Shown: positions 34,370-43,011 of the stretch, piece after piece
Layout of the letters: the number at the start of each line of letters is the position of its first letter
Numbering within the stretch: the first letter of the stretch is position 1
Source: Alphaproteobacteria bacterium
GTDB lineage: Bacteria; Pseudomonadota; Alphaproteobacteria; GCA-2731375
Direction: 5' to 3'
Assembly: GCA_016869175.1 (NCBI GenBank)
Contig: VGEV01000007.1
Span: forward strand, 1 to 52,324
Length of the DNA: 52,324 bases
The notes under the pieces: generated by a model
What the model saw: the letters and a program-made list of their open reading frames with translations, nothing else
What the model was told of the DNA's origin: nothing
Databases searched by the model: none
Translations under genes and position numbers: made by a program

Positions 34370-35314
34370 TCAGTCGGGCGGCGGCGTGGCCGCGGTCTGG
34401 CCGGTGATGATGCCGTAATGCTCGATCCGCCGGTGCTTGGCGAAATTGAACACCGTCTCCTTGATGTAGCGGCCGCGCTCCAGATCGACATCGGCGGCGA
34501 TCACCTCGTCGCCGACCGTCGTGGCCAGCGCCACGATCTCGCCGGTCGGCGCCACGATGCAGCTGCCGGCCATCATGTCGACGCCCTCCTCCAGCCCGCC
34601 CTTCGCCGTGCCGATGGCCCAGGTGGCGTTCTGGTAGGCGCCGGCCTGCATCGACAGGTGGTTGTGCAACATGCGCACATGCGCGCCCTCATGCGCCGCC
34701 ACCGAATTGGCCGTGGGCGTGTTGTAGCCCAGCATGACCAGTTCGACACCCTTCATGCCCATGACCCGCCAGGTTTCCGGCCAACGGCGGTCGTTGCACA
34801 GGCACATGCCCATGACGCCCCCCATCGTGCGCCAGACCGGGAAACCGAGATCGCCAACCTCGAAATAGCGCTTCTCCAGATGCTGCCAGGGCCGTTCCGG
34901 CTCGTATTCGGCATGCCCGGGCAGGTGCACCTTGCGGTACTTGCCGACGATGCGGCCGGCGCGATCGACCAGAACGGAGGTGTTGAACCGCCGCTTGCGC
35001 CCCGCCGCGTCGCGGAACAGCTCGGCGTAGCCGAGATAGAAGCCGAGGCCCAGCCGGCGCGCCTCCTCGAACAGCGGGGCGGTCTCGTTCGACGGCATCT
35101 CCTTTTCGTAGAAGCTGTCCAGTTCCTCCTCGTCGGCGATCAGCCAGCGGGGAAAGAAGGTGGTCAACGCCATCTCCGGAAACACCGCGAGGCTGGCGCC
35201 GCGCTCCTTGGCCTGGCGCAGCAGCGCGATCATCCGGGCAACCACGCTTGCGCGCGATTCGGACCTCGAAATGGACCCCAGTTGGCAGGCGGCGGCGATG
35301 AAACGGCGCGACAT
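34370..35314 (-). CDS. Nitrilase-superfamily N-carbamoyl-D-amino-acid hydrolase-like enzyme
   Basis: The 314-residue protein closely follows D-carbamoylases (about 304 residues). It starts RRFIAAACQLGSI, with Glu47 in VFPEMALTTFFPRW, Lys128 in YRKVHLPGHAEYEP and Cys173 in CLCNDRRWPE, the Glu-Lys-Cys triad. It would release CO2 and ammonia from an N-carbamoyl amino acid. ATG at 35314 is right for the family; the track ORF start at 36391 is a shadow of the divergent gene. It is paired with the racemase. Confidence 0.9.
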   Translation of the reverse strand: MSRRFIAAACQLGSISRSESRASVVARMIALLRQAKERGASLAVFPEMALTTFFPRWLIADEEELDSFYEKEMPSNETAPLFEEARRLGLGFYLGYAELFRDAAGRKRRFNTSVLVDRAGRIVGKYRKVHLPGHAEYEPERPWQHLEKRYFEVGDLGFPVWRTMGGVMGMCLCNDRRWPETWRVMGMKGVELVMLGYNTPTANSVAAHEGAHVRMLHNHLSMQAGAYQNATWAIGTAKGGLEEGVDMMAGSCIVAPTGEIVALATTVGDEVIAADVDLERGRYIKETVFNFAKHRRIEHYGIITGQTAATPPPD

Positions 35315-35374
35315 GGTCCCCTCGGAATTCGCGTGCGGAAAGTTGCGGGGGGCGATGATAGCATTCCCGCCGTC

Positions 35375-36304
35375 ATGGCCATCCTGTTTCACACCCCTTG
35401 GGCGAATGCCGCGGACTGGCTGGCCGGTTTCCGCGCGGCCTTGCCCGAACACGAAATCCGGGTCTGGCCCGAGACCGGCAAGCCGGAGGAGGTCGCGTTC
35501 GCGCTGCTCTGGCAGTTCCCGCCGGGCGAACTCGGCCGCTTCCCGCGCTTGCGCGGCATTGCGTCGCTGGGCGCAGGCGTCGACCGGCTGCTCAACGACC
35601 CCTCGCGACCGGCCGACGTGCCGGTAACCCGGCTCGCCGATCCGCTCTTGGCGGACCGCATGGCGGAGTATGTGGTGGCCGCCGTGCTGCATGGTCATCT
35701 CGACCTCGACGGCTACGCCACCCAGCAGCGCGACGCGCTTTGGCAGCGCCGGCCGTATCGCGATGCCAGTCGCCGTCCCATCGGCATGTTGGGCCTGGGC
35801 TTGATGGGTCGCCGCTCGGCCGAGCGCCTGGCGGCCTTTCGCTTTCCCATCCTGGGGTGGAGCCGACGCCAGCAGCGGATCCCCGGCATCGATTGCCGGT
35901 CGGGCGAGGACGGCTTGCGCGCGGTGCTGGCCGCGGCCGAGATCCTGGTACTGCAATTGCCGGCGACGCGCGAGACAAACGGCCTGCTCAGCGCCGCCCG
36001 GCTGGCCTTGCTGCCGCGCGGCGCGGTGCTGATCAACCCGGCCCGGGGCGAACTGCTGGACGAAGCGGCCTTGCTGGACGCGCTCGACAGCGGGCGGCTG
36101 GCCGGCGCCACGCTCGACTGCTTCGCCACAGAGCCCTTGCCCAAGGACAGCCGACTGTGGCGTCATCCGAAAGTCAGCATCACGCCGCACATTGCCAGCC
36201 TTTCGGAGCCGGCGACGGGGGTGGCGCTGCTGGCCGCGGAATGTCGGCGGTGCCTTGCGGGCGAGCCGATGCTGCATCGCGTCGATGCGGCCGCGGGCTA
36301 TTGA
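35375..36304 (+). CDS. ghrA: D-2-hydroxyacid dehydrogenase (GhrA-type glyoxylate/hydroxypyruvate reductase)
   Basis: The 309-residue protein lies in the GhrA branch. It has substrate-domain GIASLGAGVDRLL, Rossmann GMLGLGLMGRR, catalytic Arg in NPARGELLDEAALLDAL, Glu in FATEPLPKDSRLW and His in ITPHIASLSEP. It reduces glyoxylate or hydroxypyruvate with NADPH. It lies 60 bp from the divergent N-carbamoylase-like start and leads a plus-strand group with the AtzG-like gene 10 bp on. Reading the product as part of nitrogen or 2-oxoacid recycling is inference. Confidence 0.9.
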   Translation: MAILFHTPWANAADWLAGFRAALPEHEIRVWPETGKPEEVAFALLWQFPPGELGRFPRLRGIASLGAGVDRLLNDPSRPADVPVTRLADPLLADRMAEYVVAAVLHGHLDLDGYATQQRDALWQRRPYRDASRRPIGMLGLGLMGRRSAERLAAFRFPILGWSRRQQRIPGIDCRSGEDGLRAVLAAAEILVLQLPATRETNGLLSAARLALLPRGAVLINPARGELLDEAALLDALDSGRLAGATLDCFATEPLPKDSRLWRHPKVSITPHIASLSEPATGVALLAAECRRCLAGEPMLHRVDAAAGY

Positions 36305-36314
36305 GGGGGAAGTC

Positions 36315-36509
36315 ATGGACCGAGAAATGTTGCGCCGGCTGGCACGCACCTGGCACGGCATCGAATTGAGCGAGGCCGAAGCCGACGGCATCCGGCGCTT
36401 CCTCGACAGCGTCGAACCGGTGGCGGAACGCGAAAGCCGGCGGCACGAGTTCCAGGACGAGCCGGCACGCTATTGGGCGACACTGGAAGCGTTGGCCGAG
36501 CAGCACTGA
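36315..36509 (+). CDS. AtzG-like small subunit (DUF4089, GatC-like)
   Basis: The 64-residue protein matches the AtzG-like family (LARTWHGIELSEAEADGIRRFLD), a GatC-like helical subunit that pairs with an AtzE/GatA-type amidase. The amidase is the next gene, 10 bp away. AtzG/AtzE hydrolyse 1-carboxybiuret in cyanuric acid breakdown, but the family is wider. GGGGGAAGTC precedes ATG 36315. The track lists it only inside a longer ORF that begins in ghrA. Confidence 0.85.
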   Translation: MDREMLRRLARTWHGIELSEAEADGIRRFLDSVEPVAERESRRHEFQDEPARYWATLEALAEQH

Positions 36510-36519
36510 GGGTAAGCCG

Positions 36520-37932
36520 ATGCCAAGCGAACCGACCCATGTCGATCTCGTCGAACTGGCGGACCAGGTGCGGGCACGCAAGCTGTCGGCGGTGGAAGTC
36601 GCCGAAGCCAGCCTTGCGCGCATCGCCGACAAGCAACCGGAACTGAACTGCTTCATCTCGCTTGACGCCGACGGCGCCATGCGGGCGGCGCGCGCGGTCG
36701 ATGCGCGCATTGCCCGGGGCGAGGATCCGGGGCCGCTTGCCGGCGTGCCGCTGGCGCACAAGGACATGTTCTACCGCCAGGGGCGGATTTCGACCTGCGG
36801 CTCGAAGATCCGTCGGCAATGGGTGGCCGACAATACGGCCACCGCGCTGACGCGGCTCGACGCCGCCGGCGCGCTCGATCTGGGCGGCCTCAACATGACC
36901 GAATTCGCCGTCGGGCCGACCGGGCACAACCTGCAGTTCGGCGCCTGCCGCAATCCCTGGAACACCAGCCATTCGCCGGGTGGTTCGTCCGCCGGCTCCG
37001 GCGCGGCGGTGGCGGCGCGGCTGGTGCACGGCTCGCTTGGCAGCGACACCGGCGGCTCGATCCGCCTGCCCTCGGCCTTCAATGGCGTCACCGGCATGAA
37101 GCCGACGCAAACCCGCGTGAGCCGCCATGCGGTCATGCCGCTGTCGGGCTCGTTCGATTGCGTCGGGCCACTGGCCCGCAGCGCGCGCGACGTGGCCCGG
37201 CTCATGTCCGTGCTGGCCGGGCATGATCCGCTTGACAGCACTTCGAGCCGCAGGCCGAGCGAGAACTTCGAGGCCGCCTGCGAGCTGCCCGTCAAGGGCC
37301 CGAAGGTCGGCCTGCCGACCAGCTATTACACCGACGGTCTCGATCCGGCGCTGGAGCGGGCCCTGACGGTGACGGGCAAGGTGCTGGCGGCGATGGGCTG
37401 CGCACTCGTCGAGGTGCCCGTGCCGGCGCACGAGCCGCTCAACATGCTGTGGCAGATCATTCTGTCGGCGGAGGCCGCCACCATCCATCGGCGTTGGCTG
37501 ATCGAGCGGCCGGGCGACTACAACCCGCAGGTCAAGCGGCGCATCGAGCTCGGTCTCTACCTTCCAGCGACGCGCTACCTCGAAGCGATGGACGCGCGCG
37601 ACCGGTTGACGCGGGAGTTCGCCGGGATGGTTTTCTCGCGCTGCGATGTGCTGCTGACGCCAGGGACACCGGTGCCGGCGCCCACGCTCGACGAACTCGA
37701 CGTCGGGGCCAGCGACAAGATGCCGGAACTGATCTTGAAACTGTCGGCCTTTACCCGGCCGATCAGCTTCCTGGGCTTGCCCGCCCTGTCCCTCCCCTGC
37801 GGCTTCGCCGAGAACGGCCTGCCGCTTGGCATGCAGCTCGTCGGCCGGCCATTCGCCGAGGCGACGCTGCTGCGGCTCGGCCACCACTACCAGCAGGCGA
37901 CAGACTGGCACCGCCGCGTGCCGCCGATCTGA
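36520..37932 (+). CDS. Amidase signature enzyme (AtzE/GatA-like)
   Basis: The 470-residue amidase has the Ser-cisSer-Lys triad: Lys81 in PLAHKDMF, cis-Ser at 156/157 in SPGGSSAGSG and nucleophile Ser180 in GSDTGGSIRLPS. It cleaves an amide bond and releases ammonia or an amine. With the AtzG-like subunit before it, it resembles two-subunit amidases such as AtzEG. The next gene is a CoA-transferase 29 bp away. The substrate is unknown; a carboxylated urea or biuret-like compound is one option. Confidence 0.93.
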   Translation: MPSEPTHVDLVELADQVRARKLSAVEVAEASLARIADKQPELNCFISLDADGAMRAARAVDARIARGEDPGPLAGVPLAHKDMFYRQGRISTCGSKIRRQWVADNTATALTRLDAAGALDLGGLNMTEFAVGPTGHNLQFGACRNPWNTSHSPGGSSAGSGAAVAARLVHGSLGSDTGGSIRLPSAFNGVTGMKPTQTRVSRHAVMPLSGSFDCVGPLARSARDVARLMSVLAGHDPLDSTSSRRPSENFEAACELPVKGPKVGLPTSYYTDGLDPALERALTVTGKVLAAMGCALVEVPVPAHEPLNMLWQIILSAEAATIHRRWLIERPGDYNPQVKRRIELGLYLPATRYLEAMDARDRLTREFAGMVFSRCDVLLTPGTPVPAPTLDELDVGASDKMPELILKLSAFTRPISFLGLPALSLPCGFAENGLPLGMQLVGRPFAEATLLRLGHHYQQATDWHRRVPPI

Positions 37933-37961
37933 TCGCCGCCGACGCAACGAAGGAACTCGTC

Positions 37962-39179
37962 ATGACCCAGGCGCTTGCTGGCATCCGTCCGCTCGATGGC
38001 ATTCGCGTCCTGGATGCCGCGACCTTCATCGCCGCGCCGTTCTGCGGCACGCTGCTGGCCGAGTTCGGGGCCGAGGTGATCAAGGTCGAACTGCCGAACG
38101 TTGGCGACCCGCTGCGCAAGTTCGGCACGGCCAGCGAGATCGGCCTGACCTTTCCCTGGCTGTCGGAAGCGCGCAACAAGAAGTCGGTGACGTTGGACCT
38201 GCGCAAGCCGGAAGGTGCCGAACTCTTCAAGCGTCTGGTCGAGAAGGCCGACGCCGTGTGCGAGAACTTCCAGACCGGCACGCTGGAAGGCTGGGGCCTT
38301 GGCTACGAGGCGCTGAAGGCGGTCAATCCTGGCTTGGTCATGTTGCGCGTCACCGGCTATGGCCAGACCGGGCCGTTCGCCGGCCGGCCCGGTTTCGCGC
38401 GCATCGGCCAGGCCTTTGGCGGGTTGTCGGTCTTGGCCGGCTATCCCGACCGCGCGCCGGTAACGCCCGGCTCGTCCACCATCGCCGATTATATGAGCGG
38501 CCTGTTCGGCGCCTATGGCGTGCTGCTGGCCTTGCGTGCGCGCGAACGCACCGGCGAAGGGCAGGTGATCGACATCGGCCTCTACGAGTCGGTGTTCCGC
38601 ATCCTGGACGAACTGGTGCCGAATTATCAGCGCACCGGCTATGTGCGCCAGCGCATGGGGCCCGGCACCATCAACGTCGTGCCGCACAGCCACTATCCCA
38701 CCAAGGACGGTCACTGGGTGGCGATCGCCTGCACCACCGACAAGATCTTCGAGCGGCTGGCGAATTTGATGGGCCGGCCCGACCTGGCGGGAGCCGGTCC
38801 CTGGGGCAACTACCGCGAGCGCGACCGCGAGCGCGACAAGGTGGACGCGTTCGTGGGCGAATGGTCGACCCGGTTCGACTTGCGCGAGTTGCTGGAGATG
38901 TGCGATCGGGCGCAAGTACCCTGCGGGCCGCTGCATACCGTCGATACGCTGTTCCAGGACCCGCAATTCGCCGCGCGCGAGAATATCGCCCTGGTCCCCG
39001 ATGCGCGGCTGACCGGCCCGCTCGCGGTGCCGAACGTGGTGCCCAAGCTGACCGACACGCCGGGCCGGATCGATCATCTGGGACCGCAATTGGGCGAGCA
39101 TAACCGCGAGATCTACGGCGGCCTGCTCGGCTTGACCGACCCCCAGCTCGCCCGCCTGGCCGAACTTGGCGTCATCTAG
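37962..39179 (+). CDS. Class III (CaiB/BaiF) CoA-transferase
   Basis: The 405-residue protein is a family III CoA-transferase: GIRVLDAATFIAAPFCGTLLAEFGAEVIKVE, SVTLDLRKPEG, and a catalytic Asp in the TIADYMSG region. It moves CoA between acyl groups, like formyl-CoA or succinyl-CoA transferases. AAGGA lies ahead of ATG 37962. It closes the ghrA, atzG-like, amidase group, suggesting that an acid made there becomes a CoA ester. The donor and acceptor are unknown. Confidence 0.93.
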   Translation: MTQALAGIRPLDGIRVLDAATFIAAPFCGTLLAEFGAEVIKVELPNVGDPLRKFGTASEIGLTFPWLSEARNKKSVTLDLRKPEGAELFKRLVEKADAVCENFQTGTLEGWGLGYEALKAVNPGLVMLRVTGYGQTGPFAGRPGFARIGQAFGGLSVLAGYPDRAPVTPGSSTIADYMSGLFGAYGVLLALRARERTGEGQVIDIGLYESVFRILDELVPNYQRTGYVRQRMGPGTINVVPHSHYPTKDGHWVAIACTTDKIFERLANLMGRPDLAGAGPWGNYRERDRERDKVDAFVGEWSTRFDLRELLEMCDRAQVPCGPLHTVDTLFQDPQFAARENIALVPDARLTGPLAVPNVVPKLTDTPGRIDHLGPQLGEHNREIYGGLLGLTDPQLARLAELGVI

Positions 39180-39253
39180 CCGGATCGCGCGGTGAGGGCG
39201 CGCAACCGGGCGAGCACCGTTGCGCCCAACTCGCCGCCGCCGCCCTTCAGATC

Positions 39254-39580
39254 TTACTTCAGCACGATGTCGACCGCGTCGAGATGCGCCCGGGCGATGC
39301 GGCGCACGTCGGCGACAAGCCGTTCCCGCCGCCGCAAGTCGGCGCAGAGATTGTCGACGATGTCGGTGGCCAGGGAATAGCCAAAACTGCCGGCCAGTCC
39401 CTTGATGTTGTGTGCCACCGAGAACAGCGCCTTGTGCCCGGCCCCCTCGTCCTCGGCCTGACCGAGAACCGCGCGGGCCTGTGCCAGGTAGTCGCCCATC
39501 CAACCGCCGAAGCTCTTCGCCAGCTTCGCCACCTCGGCATCGGCACGCTCGAGGGACAGTCCCTGTTCCGCCAACGTCAT
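39254..39580 (-). CDS. Orphan Hpt-domain phosphotransfer protein
   Basis: The 108-residue protein is a single Hpt four-helix domain. The phosphoacceptor His57 lies in SVAHNIKGLAGSFGY, a strong match to the HxxKG consensus. It would relay phosphate between a hybrid histidine kinase and a response regulator in the cytoplasm. No kinase or receiver gene is near, so its partners are elsewhere. ATG at 39580 is favoured over the track start nine codons upstream. Confidence 0.87.
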   Translation of the reverse strand: MTLAEQGLSLERADAEVAKLAKSFGGWMGDYLAQARAVLGQAEDEGAGHKALFSVAHNIKGLAGSFGYSLATDIVDNLCADLRRRERLVADVRRIARAHLDAVDIVLK

Positions 39581-39731
39581 TGCAAGGCCCTCACCACGGC
39601 ATGACAACCGACGGTAGCAAGGCGAAGATTAAGGCGGCTTCAGCCAAGGCGGTTAACGCGGCCTTTCGCCGCCCGGCCGCGCCCACCATAATCGCCGTTC
39701 GGCAAGGCGATTGGCGGAAGGAAACGCAGGC

Positions 39732-41684
39732 ATGAATCAAGGCATCGTCTGGCGGCCGGATGCGGAAACGGTCGGGCGCAGCAACTTGCGGCGCTTCATG
39801 GACCGACACGGCATCGCCGACTACGAGGCCTTGGTGAAGCGCGCCGACGCCGATCCGGAATGGTTCTGGGACGCCACCATCCGCTTCCTGGATATCCGCT
39901 TCGTCACGCCCTATGAGAAGGTGCGCGACCTGTCCAAGGGGGCACCCTGGGCCGAATGGTGCGTCGGCGGCACGACCAACCTCACGCTCAGCACGCTCGA
40001 CAAGCATCGCGGCACGCCGACCGAAGCCAAGGTCGCCATCCGCTGGGAGGGCGAGACCGGCACGGTCCGGCAGTGGACCTACGCCGAGCTCGATCGCGAG
40101 ACCTGCCGGCTGGCCGCCGGCCTGAAGGGCCTGGGCATCAGGCCGGGCGATGCGATCGGCATCTTCATGCCGATGCTGCCGGAAACGGTGGCGGCGTTCT
40201 ATGCGGCGGCGCGGGTCGGCGCCATCACCGTGCCGTTGTTCAGCGGCTTCGGGCCGGAGGCGATCATCGCCCGCCTGACCGACGCCGAGGCCAAACTGGC
40301 GATCACTGTCGATGCCTCCCGCCGGCGCGGGCAGGTGGTCCCGATGAAGGCCACGATGGACCAAGTGGCCGAGCGGGTGCCGACGCTGAAGCACGTCCTC
40401 GTGCTGAACACCATGGGCGAGCCAGTCGCCTTGCGCCCAGGCCGCGATCTCGATTGGCACGAACTCGCGGCCCGCCAGCCGGACCGGATCGAAGCGGAAG
40501 CGGTGCCTTCCGAGCACCCGCTGCTGCTGGTCTACACCTCCGGCACCACCGGCCGGCCCAAGGGCACGGTGCTGACCCATTGCGGCCTGCCCACCAAGAT
40601 CTCGGCCGATTTCCAACTCAATCTCGACGTCAGACCGGACGACCGCTTCCTGTGGATCACCGATTTCGGCTGGGTGGTGGGACCGGCCCTGTTCGTCTCG
40701 GCGACCGTGGCGGGCGCCAGCATGGTGCTGGTGGAAGGCGGCCCAGACTTCCCCGACACCGGGCGCATGTGGCGGCTGGTGCAGGAGCACAAGGCGACCT
40801 ATCTGGGCGTGGCGCCAACCTCGGTGCGCACGCTGATGCGCTACGGCGCCGAAACGGTCGCCAAGTATGACCTGTCGTCGCTGCGCGGCACCGCCTCGAC
40901 CGGCGAGCCGTGGACCGAGGAAGCCTGGCTCTGGTTCTTCGAGCATGTCTGTCGGCGCCGGGTGCCCATCATCAACTGGTCGGGTGGCACCGAGATCGGC
41001 GGCGGCATCATCTGCGGCACCATGATCCATCCCTTGAAGCCTTGTTCCTTCGCCGGGCCGATGCCGGCCATGGGTGCCGATATCGTCGACGAACAGGGCG
41101 CGAGCGTCGGCCCCAACCAGGTGGGCGAACTGGTGCTGCGCACGCCCTCGATCGGGCTTGCGCGCGGCCTCTGGAAGGACCCGGAGCGATATATCGAGAC
41201 CTACTGGAGCATGTTCCCCGGCCTGTGGCGGCATGGCGACTGGGCCAGCCGTGATGGCGACGGCATGTGGTACATCCACGGCCGGTCCGACGACACGCTC
41301 AAGATTTCCGGCAAGCGTACCGGCCCGGCCGAAATCGAGGGCATTGTCATGGCCACCGGCAAGGTCTCGGAGGCAGCCGCCATCGGCATTCCCGATGCCA
41401 TCAAGGGCGAGGCGGTGGCCTGCGTCTGCGTGCCGGCGCCCGGCATCGCCGCCGACGAGACGCTGCGTCAGGAACTGGCGGAGGCCGTCACCCGGGGCTT
41501 CGGCCGTTCGTTCCGGCCGCAACGCATCCTGTTCGTCGCCGACCTGCCGAAGACGCGCAGCCTGAAGATCATGCGCCGGGTGGTGAAGGCGCTGGTGCTG
41601 GGCAAGCCGCCGGGCGATCTGTCGGCACTCTCAAACCCGGAAGCGCTCGACGAAGTGAAGCGCGCCGCCGGGCAGACCGACTGA
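39732..41684 (+). CDS. Acyl-CoA synthetase, AMP-forming (acetyl-CoA synthetase-like)
   Basis: The 650-residue enzyme has an ACAS N-terminal region (WFWDATIRFLDIRF), the P-loop YTSGTTGRPKGTVLTH (about residue 270), WSGGTEIGGG, GDWASRDGDGMWYIHGRSDD (about 500) and a C-terminal PKTRSLKIMRR with the catalytic Lys near 613. It makes an acyl-CoA using ATP and AMP. The usual Gly before that Lys is Leu here. GGAAGGAAA precedes ATG 39732. It lies just upstream of a convergent catabolic cluster and could supply its CoA ester, which is inference. Confidence 0.92.
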   Translation: MNQGIVWRPDAETVGRSNLRRFMDRHGIADYEALVKRADADPEWFWDATIRFLDIRFVTPYEKVRDLSKGAPWAEWCVGGTTNLTLSTLDKHRGTPTEAKVAIRWEGETGTVRQWTYAELDRETCRLAAGLKGLGIRPGDAIGIFMPMLPETVAAFYAAARVGAITVPLFSGFGPEAIIARLTDAEAKLAITVDASRRRGQVVPMKATMDQVAERVPTLKHVLVLNTMGEPVALRPGRDLDWHELAARQPDRIEAEAVPSEHPLLLVYTSGTTGRPKGTVLTHCGLPTKISADFQLNLDVRPDDRFLWITDFGWVVGPALFVSATVAGASMVLVEGGPDFPDTGRMWRLVQEHKATYLGVAPTSVRTLMRYGAETVAKYDLSSLRGTASTGEPWTEEAWLWFFEHVCRRRVPIINWSGGTEIGGGIICGTMIHPLKPCSFAGPMPAMGADIVDEQGASVGPNQVGELVLRTPSIGLARGLWKDPERYIETYWSMFPGLWRHGDWASRDGDGMWYIHGRSDDTLKISGKRTGPAEIEGIVMATGKVSEAAAIGIPDAIKGEAVACVCVPAPGIAADETLRQELAEAVTRGFGRSFRPQRILFVADLPKTRSLKIMRRVVKALVLGKPPGDLSALSNPEALDEVKRAAGQTD

Positions 41685-41687
41685 CGG

Positions 41688-42485
41688 TCACTCCACCACG
41701 ACACCGGCGCGGCCGAGACCGTCGATCTCGGTCGCCATGCGGTCGCCGGGCTTCAGCCACTTGGTGGCAACGATCGAGCCCATCAGCACGATGTCGCCGG
41801 CGTGCAGCCGGCGGCCGCGATGGTTGAGGCTGTTGGCGAGCCAGGCCAGCGCCTCGAACGGGTGGCCCATCACGTCGGCACCCCGCCCCTCGCCCACGAC
41901 CTGGCCGTTGATCAGCATGCGGCCCTTGAGGTTGGCGAGATCGATGGCATGCCAATCGCGCACCGGCTGGCCGACGACGCAGCCGAAATTGAACGAGTTG
42001 TCAGCGATCAGGACGGGCGCCGCCAGCGAGCCATAGACGCAATTACGATCATCGACGATCTCGATGGCCGGCAGCAGAGCCGCCACGTGATCGGCGATGC
42101 TGGCCCGGCTGTGCGGCTTGGCCCCGGCCGGCACATCGCGCGCAATCTCGACCGCGATCTCGCTCTCGACGCCCAGATGCACGTAGTCGGCGGCGCGAAG
42201 CCGCGCCTCGCCCCGATGCACCCGGTCAGAGAAGATGCCACCCTCGCAAGGGTGATCGACACCCACCATCTTCTGCATCACCGACGTGGTCAGCGCGACC
42301 TTCCAGCCGGCCAGTTTTCGGCCGCCCTCGGCCTGGTAGAGCGCCTGCAAGCGATCCTGCACCGCGTAAGCTTGGGCCAGATCCGCCACCGCCAGATCGG
42401 GCGGCAAGGCGCCGATGGCGCGCTTGGCCTTGTGGTCGGCATAGAGCTGCTTGGCCGTGCGTTCGGCGCGGGCGGCGTCGTACAT
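41688..42485 (-). CDS. 2-keto-4-pentenoate hydratase-like (FAH superfamily)
   Basis: The 265-residue protein resembles MhpD-type hydratases and related decarboxylases of meta-cleavage paths: LAGWKVALTTSVMQKMVGVD, GVESEIAVEIARDVPAG with the metal-binding Glu residues, and FNFGCVVGQPV. It hydrates a 2-hydroxypenta-2,4-dienoate-type acid using Mg2+. It starts 4 bp after the NTF2-like gene and is probably cotranscribed with it. It ends 3 bp from the acyl-CoA synthetase stop on the other strand. Confidence 0.88.
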   Translation of the reverse strand: MYDAARAERTAKQLYADHKAKRAIGALPPDLAVADLAQAYAVQDRLQALYQAEGGRKLAGWKVALTTSVMQKMVGVDHPCEGGIFSDRVHRGEARLRAADYVHLGVESEIAVEIARDVPAGAKPHSRASIADHVAALLPAIEIVDDRNCVYGSLAAPVLIADNSFNFGCVVGQPVRDWHAIDLANLKGRMLINGQVVGEGRGADVMGHPFEALAWLANSLNHRGRRLHAGDIVLMGSIVATKWLKPGDRMATEIDGLGRAGVVVE

Positions 42486-42489
42486 CGCT

Positions 42490-42957
42490 TCATTCCTCCA
42501 ACAAGCGGCGGATGTCGGCATCGGCCTGGGTCGCCGCGGCCCAGCGCAGGAACAGCTTGCCCATGACTTCGGACGGGCTGCCGAGCTGCGTCAGCATCAC
42601 GCCGCTTTCGAAGGCGTCGTCATAATCCGCGATCAGGCCGGCGCGCAGGCGGAAGCGGCCGATGCCGCGCAAGGCGACACGCCGGCCGGCCGCGTGCTTG
42701 GTTCTGGCGGTGTATGCGTAAAGGAAGCTGGCATAGCCGGTATCGCCCGCCAGGGCCGGATCGTGAAAGCGCCAGTGGAAACGCTCGCCGTCGGCATGGA
42801 AGCGGCGGAGCAGCGCCTCGATGGCCGGCCGGCCGTCATTCCGGCCATAGAAGCGGTCGTGATAGACGCCATCTTCCGTGAACAGCCGCGCGAAACCGGC
42901 CGCGTCGCCCGCTTCGGCACAGTCCGAGAACGCCTCAAGGACTTGCTGAAATTCCAT
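42490..42957 (-). CDS. NTF2/SnoaL-like protein
   Basis: The 155-residue protein has the SnoaL-like cone fold pattern: an N-terminal helix, FTEDGVYHDRFYGRNDGRPAIEAL, FHWRFHDPAL and a final strand with VALRGIGRFRLRAGLIADYDDAFESG. Members include small hydratases, isomerases and dehydratases of aromatic or polyketide compounds. ATG at 42957 is used since the track start lacks homology upstream. It precedes the 2-keto-4-pentenoate hydratase-like gene by 4 bp. Function beyond the fold is not known. Confidence 0.8.
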   Translation of the reverse strand: MEFQQVLEAFSDCAEAGDAAGFARLFTEDGVYHDRFYGRNDGRPAIEALLRRFHADGERFHWRFHDPALAGDTGYASFLYAYTARTKHAAGRRVALRGIGRFRLRAGLIADYDDAFESGVMLTQLGSPSEVMGKLFLRWAAATQADADIRRLLEE

Positions 42958-43011
42958 GCGGCCCTTCCCCGTTCCTACAGTGCCAAGGGCGACGGCCGCC
43001 GGCAAATCCGG

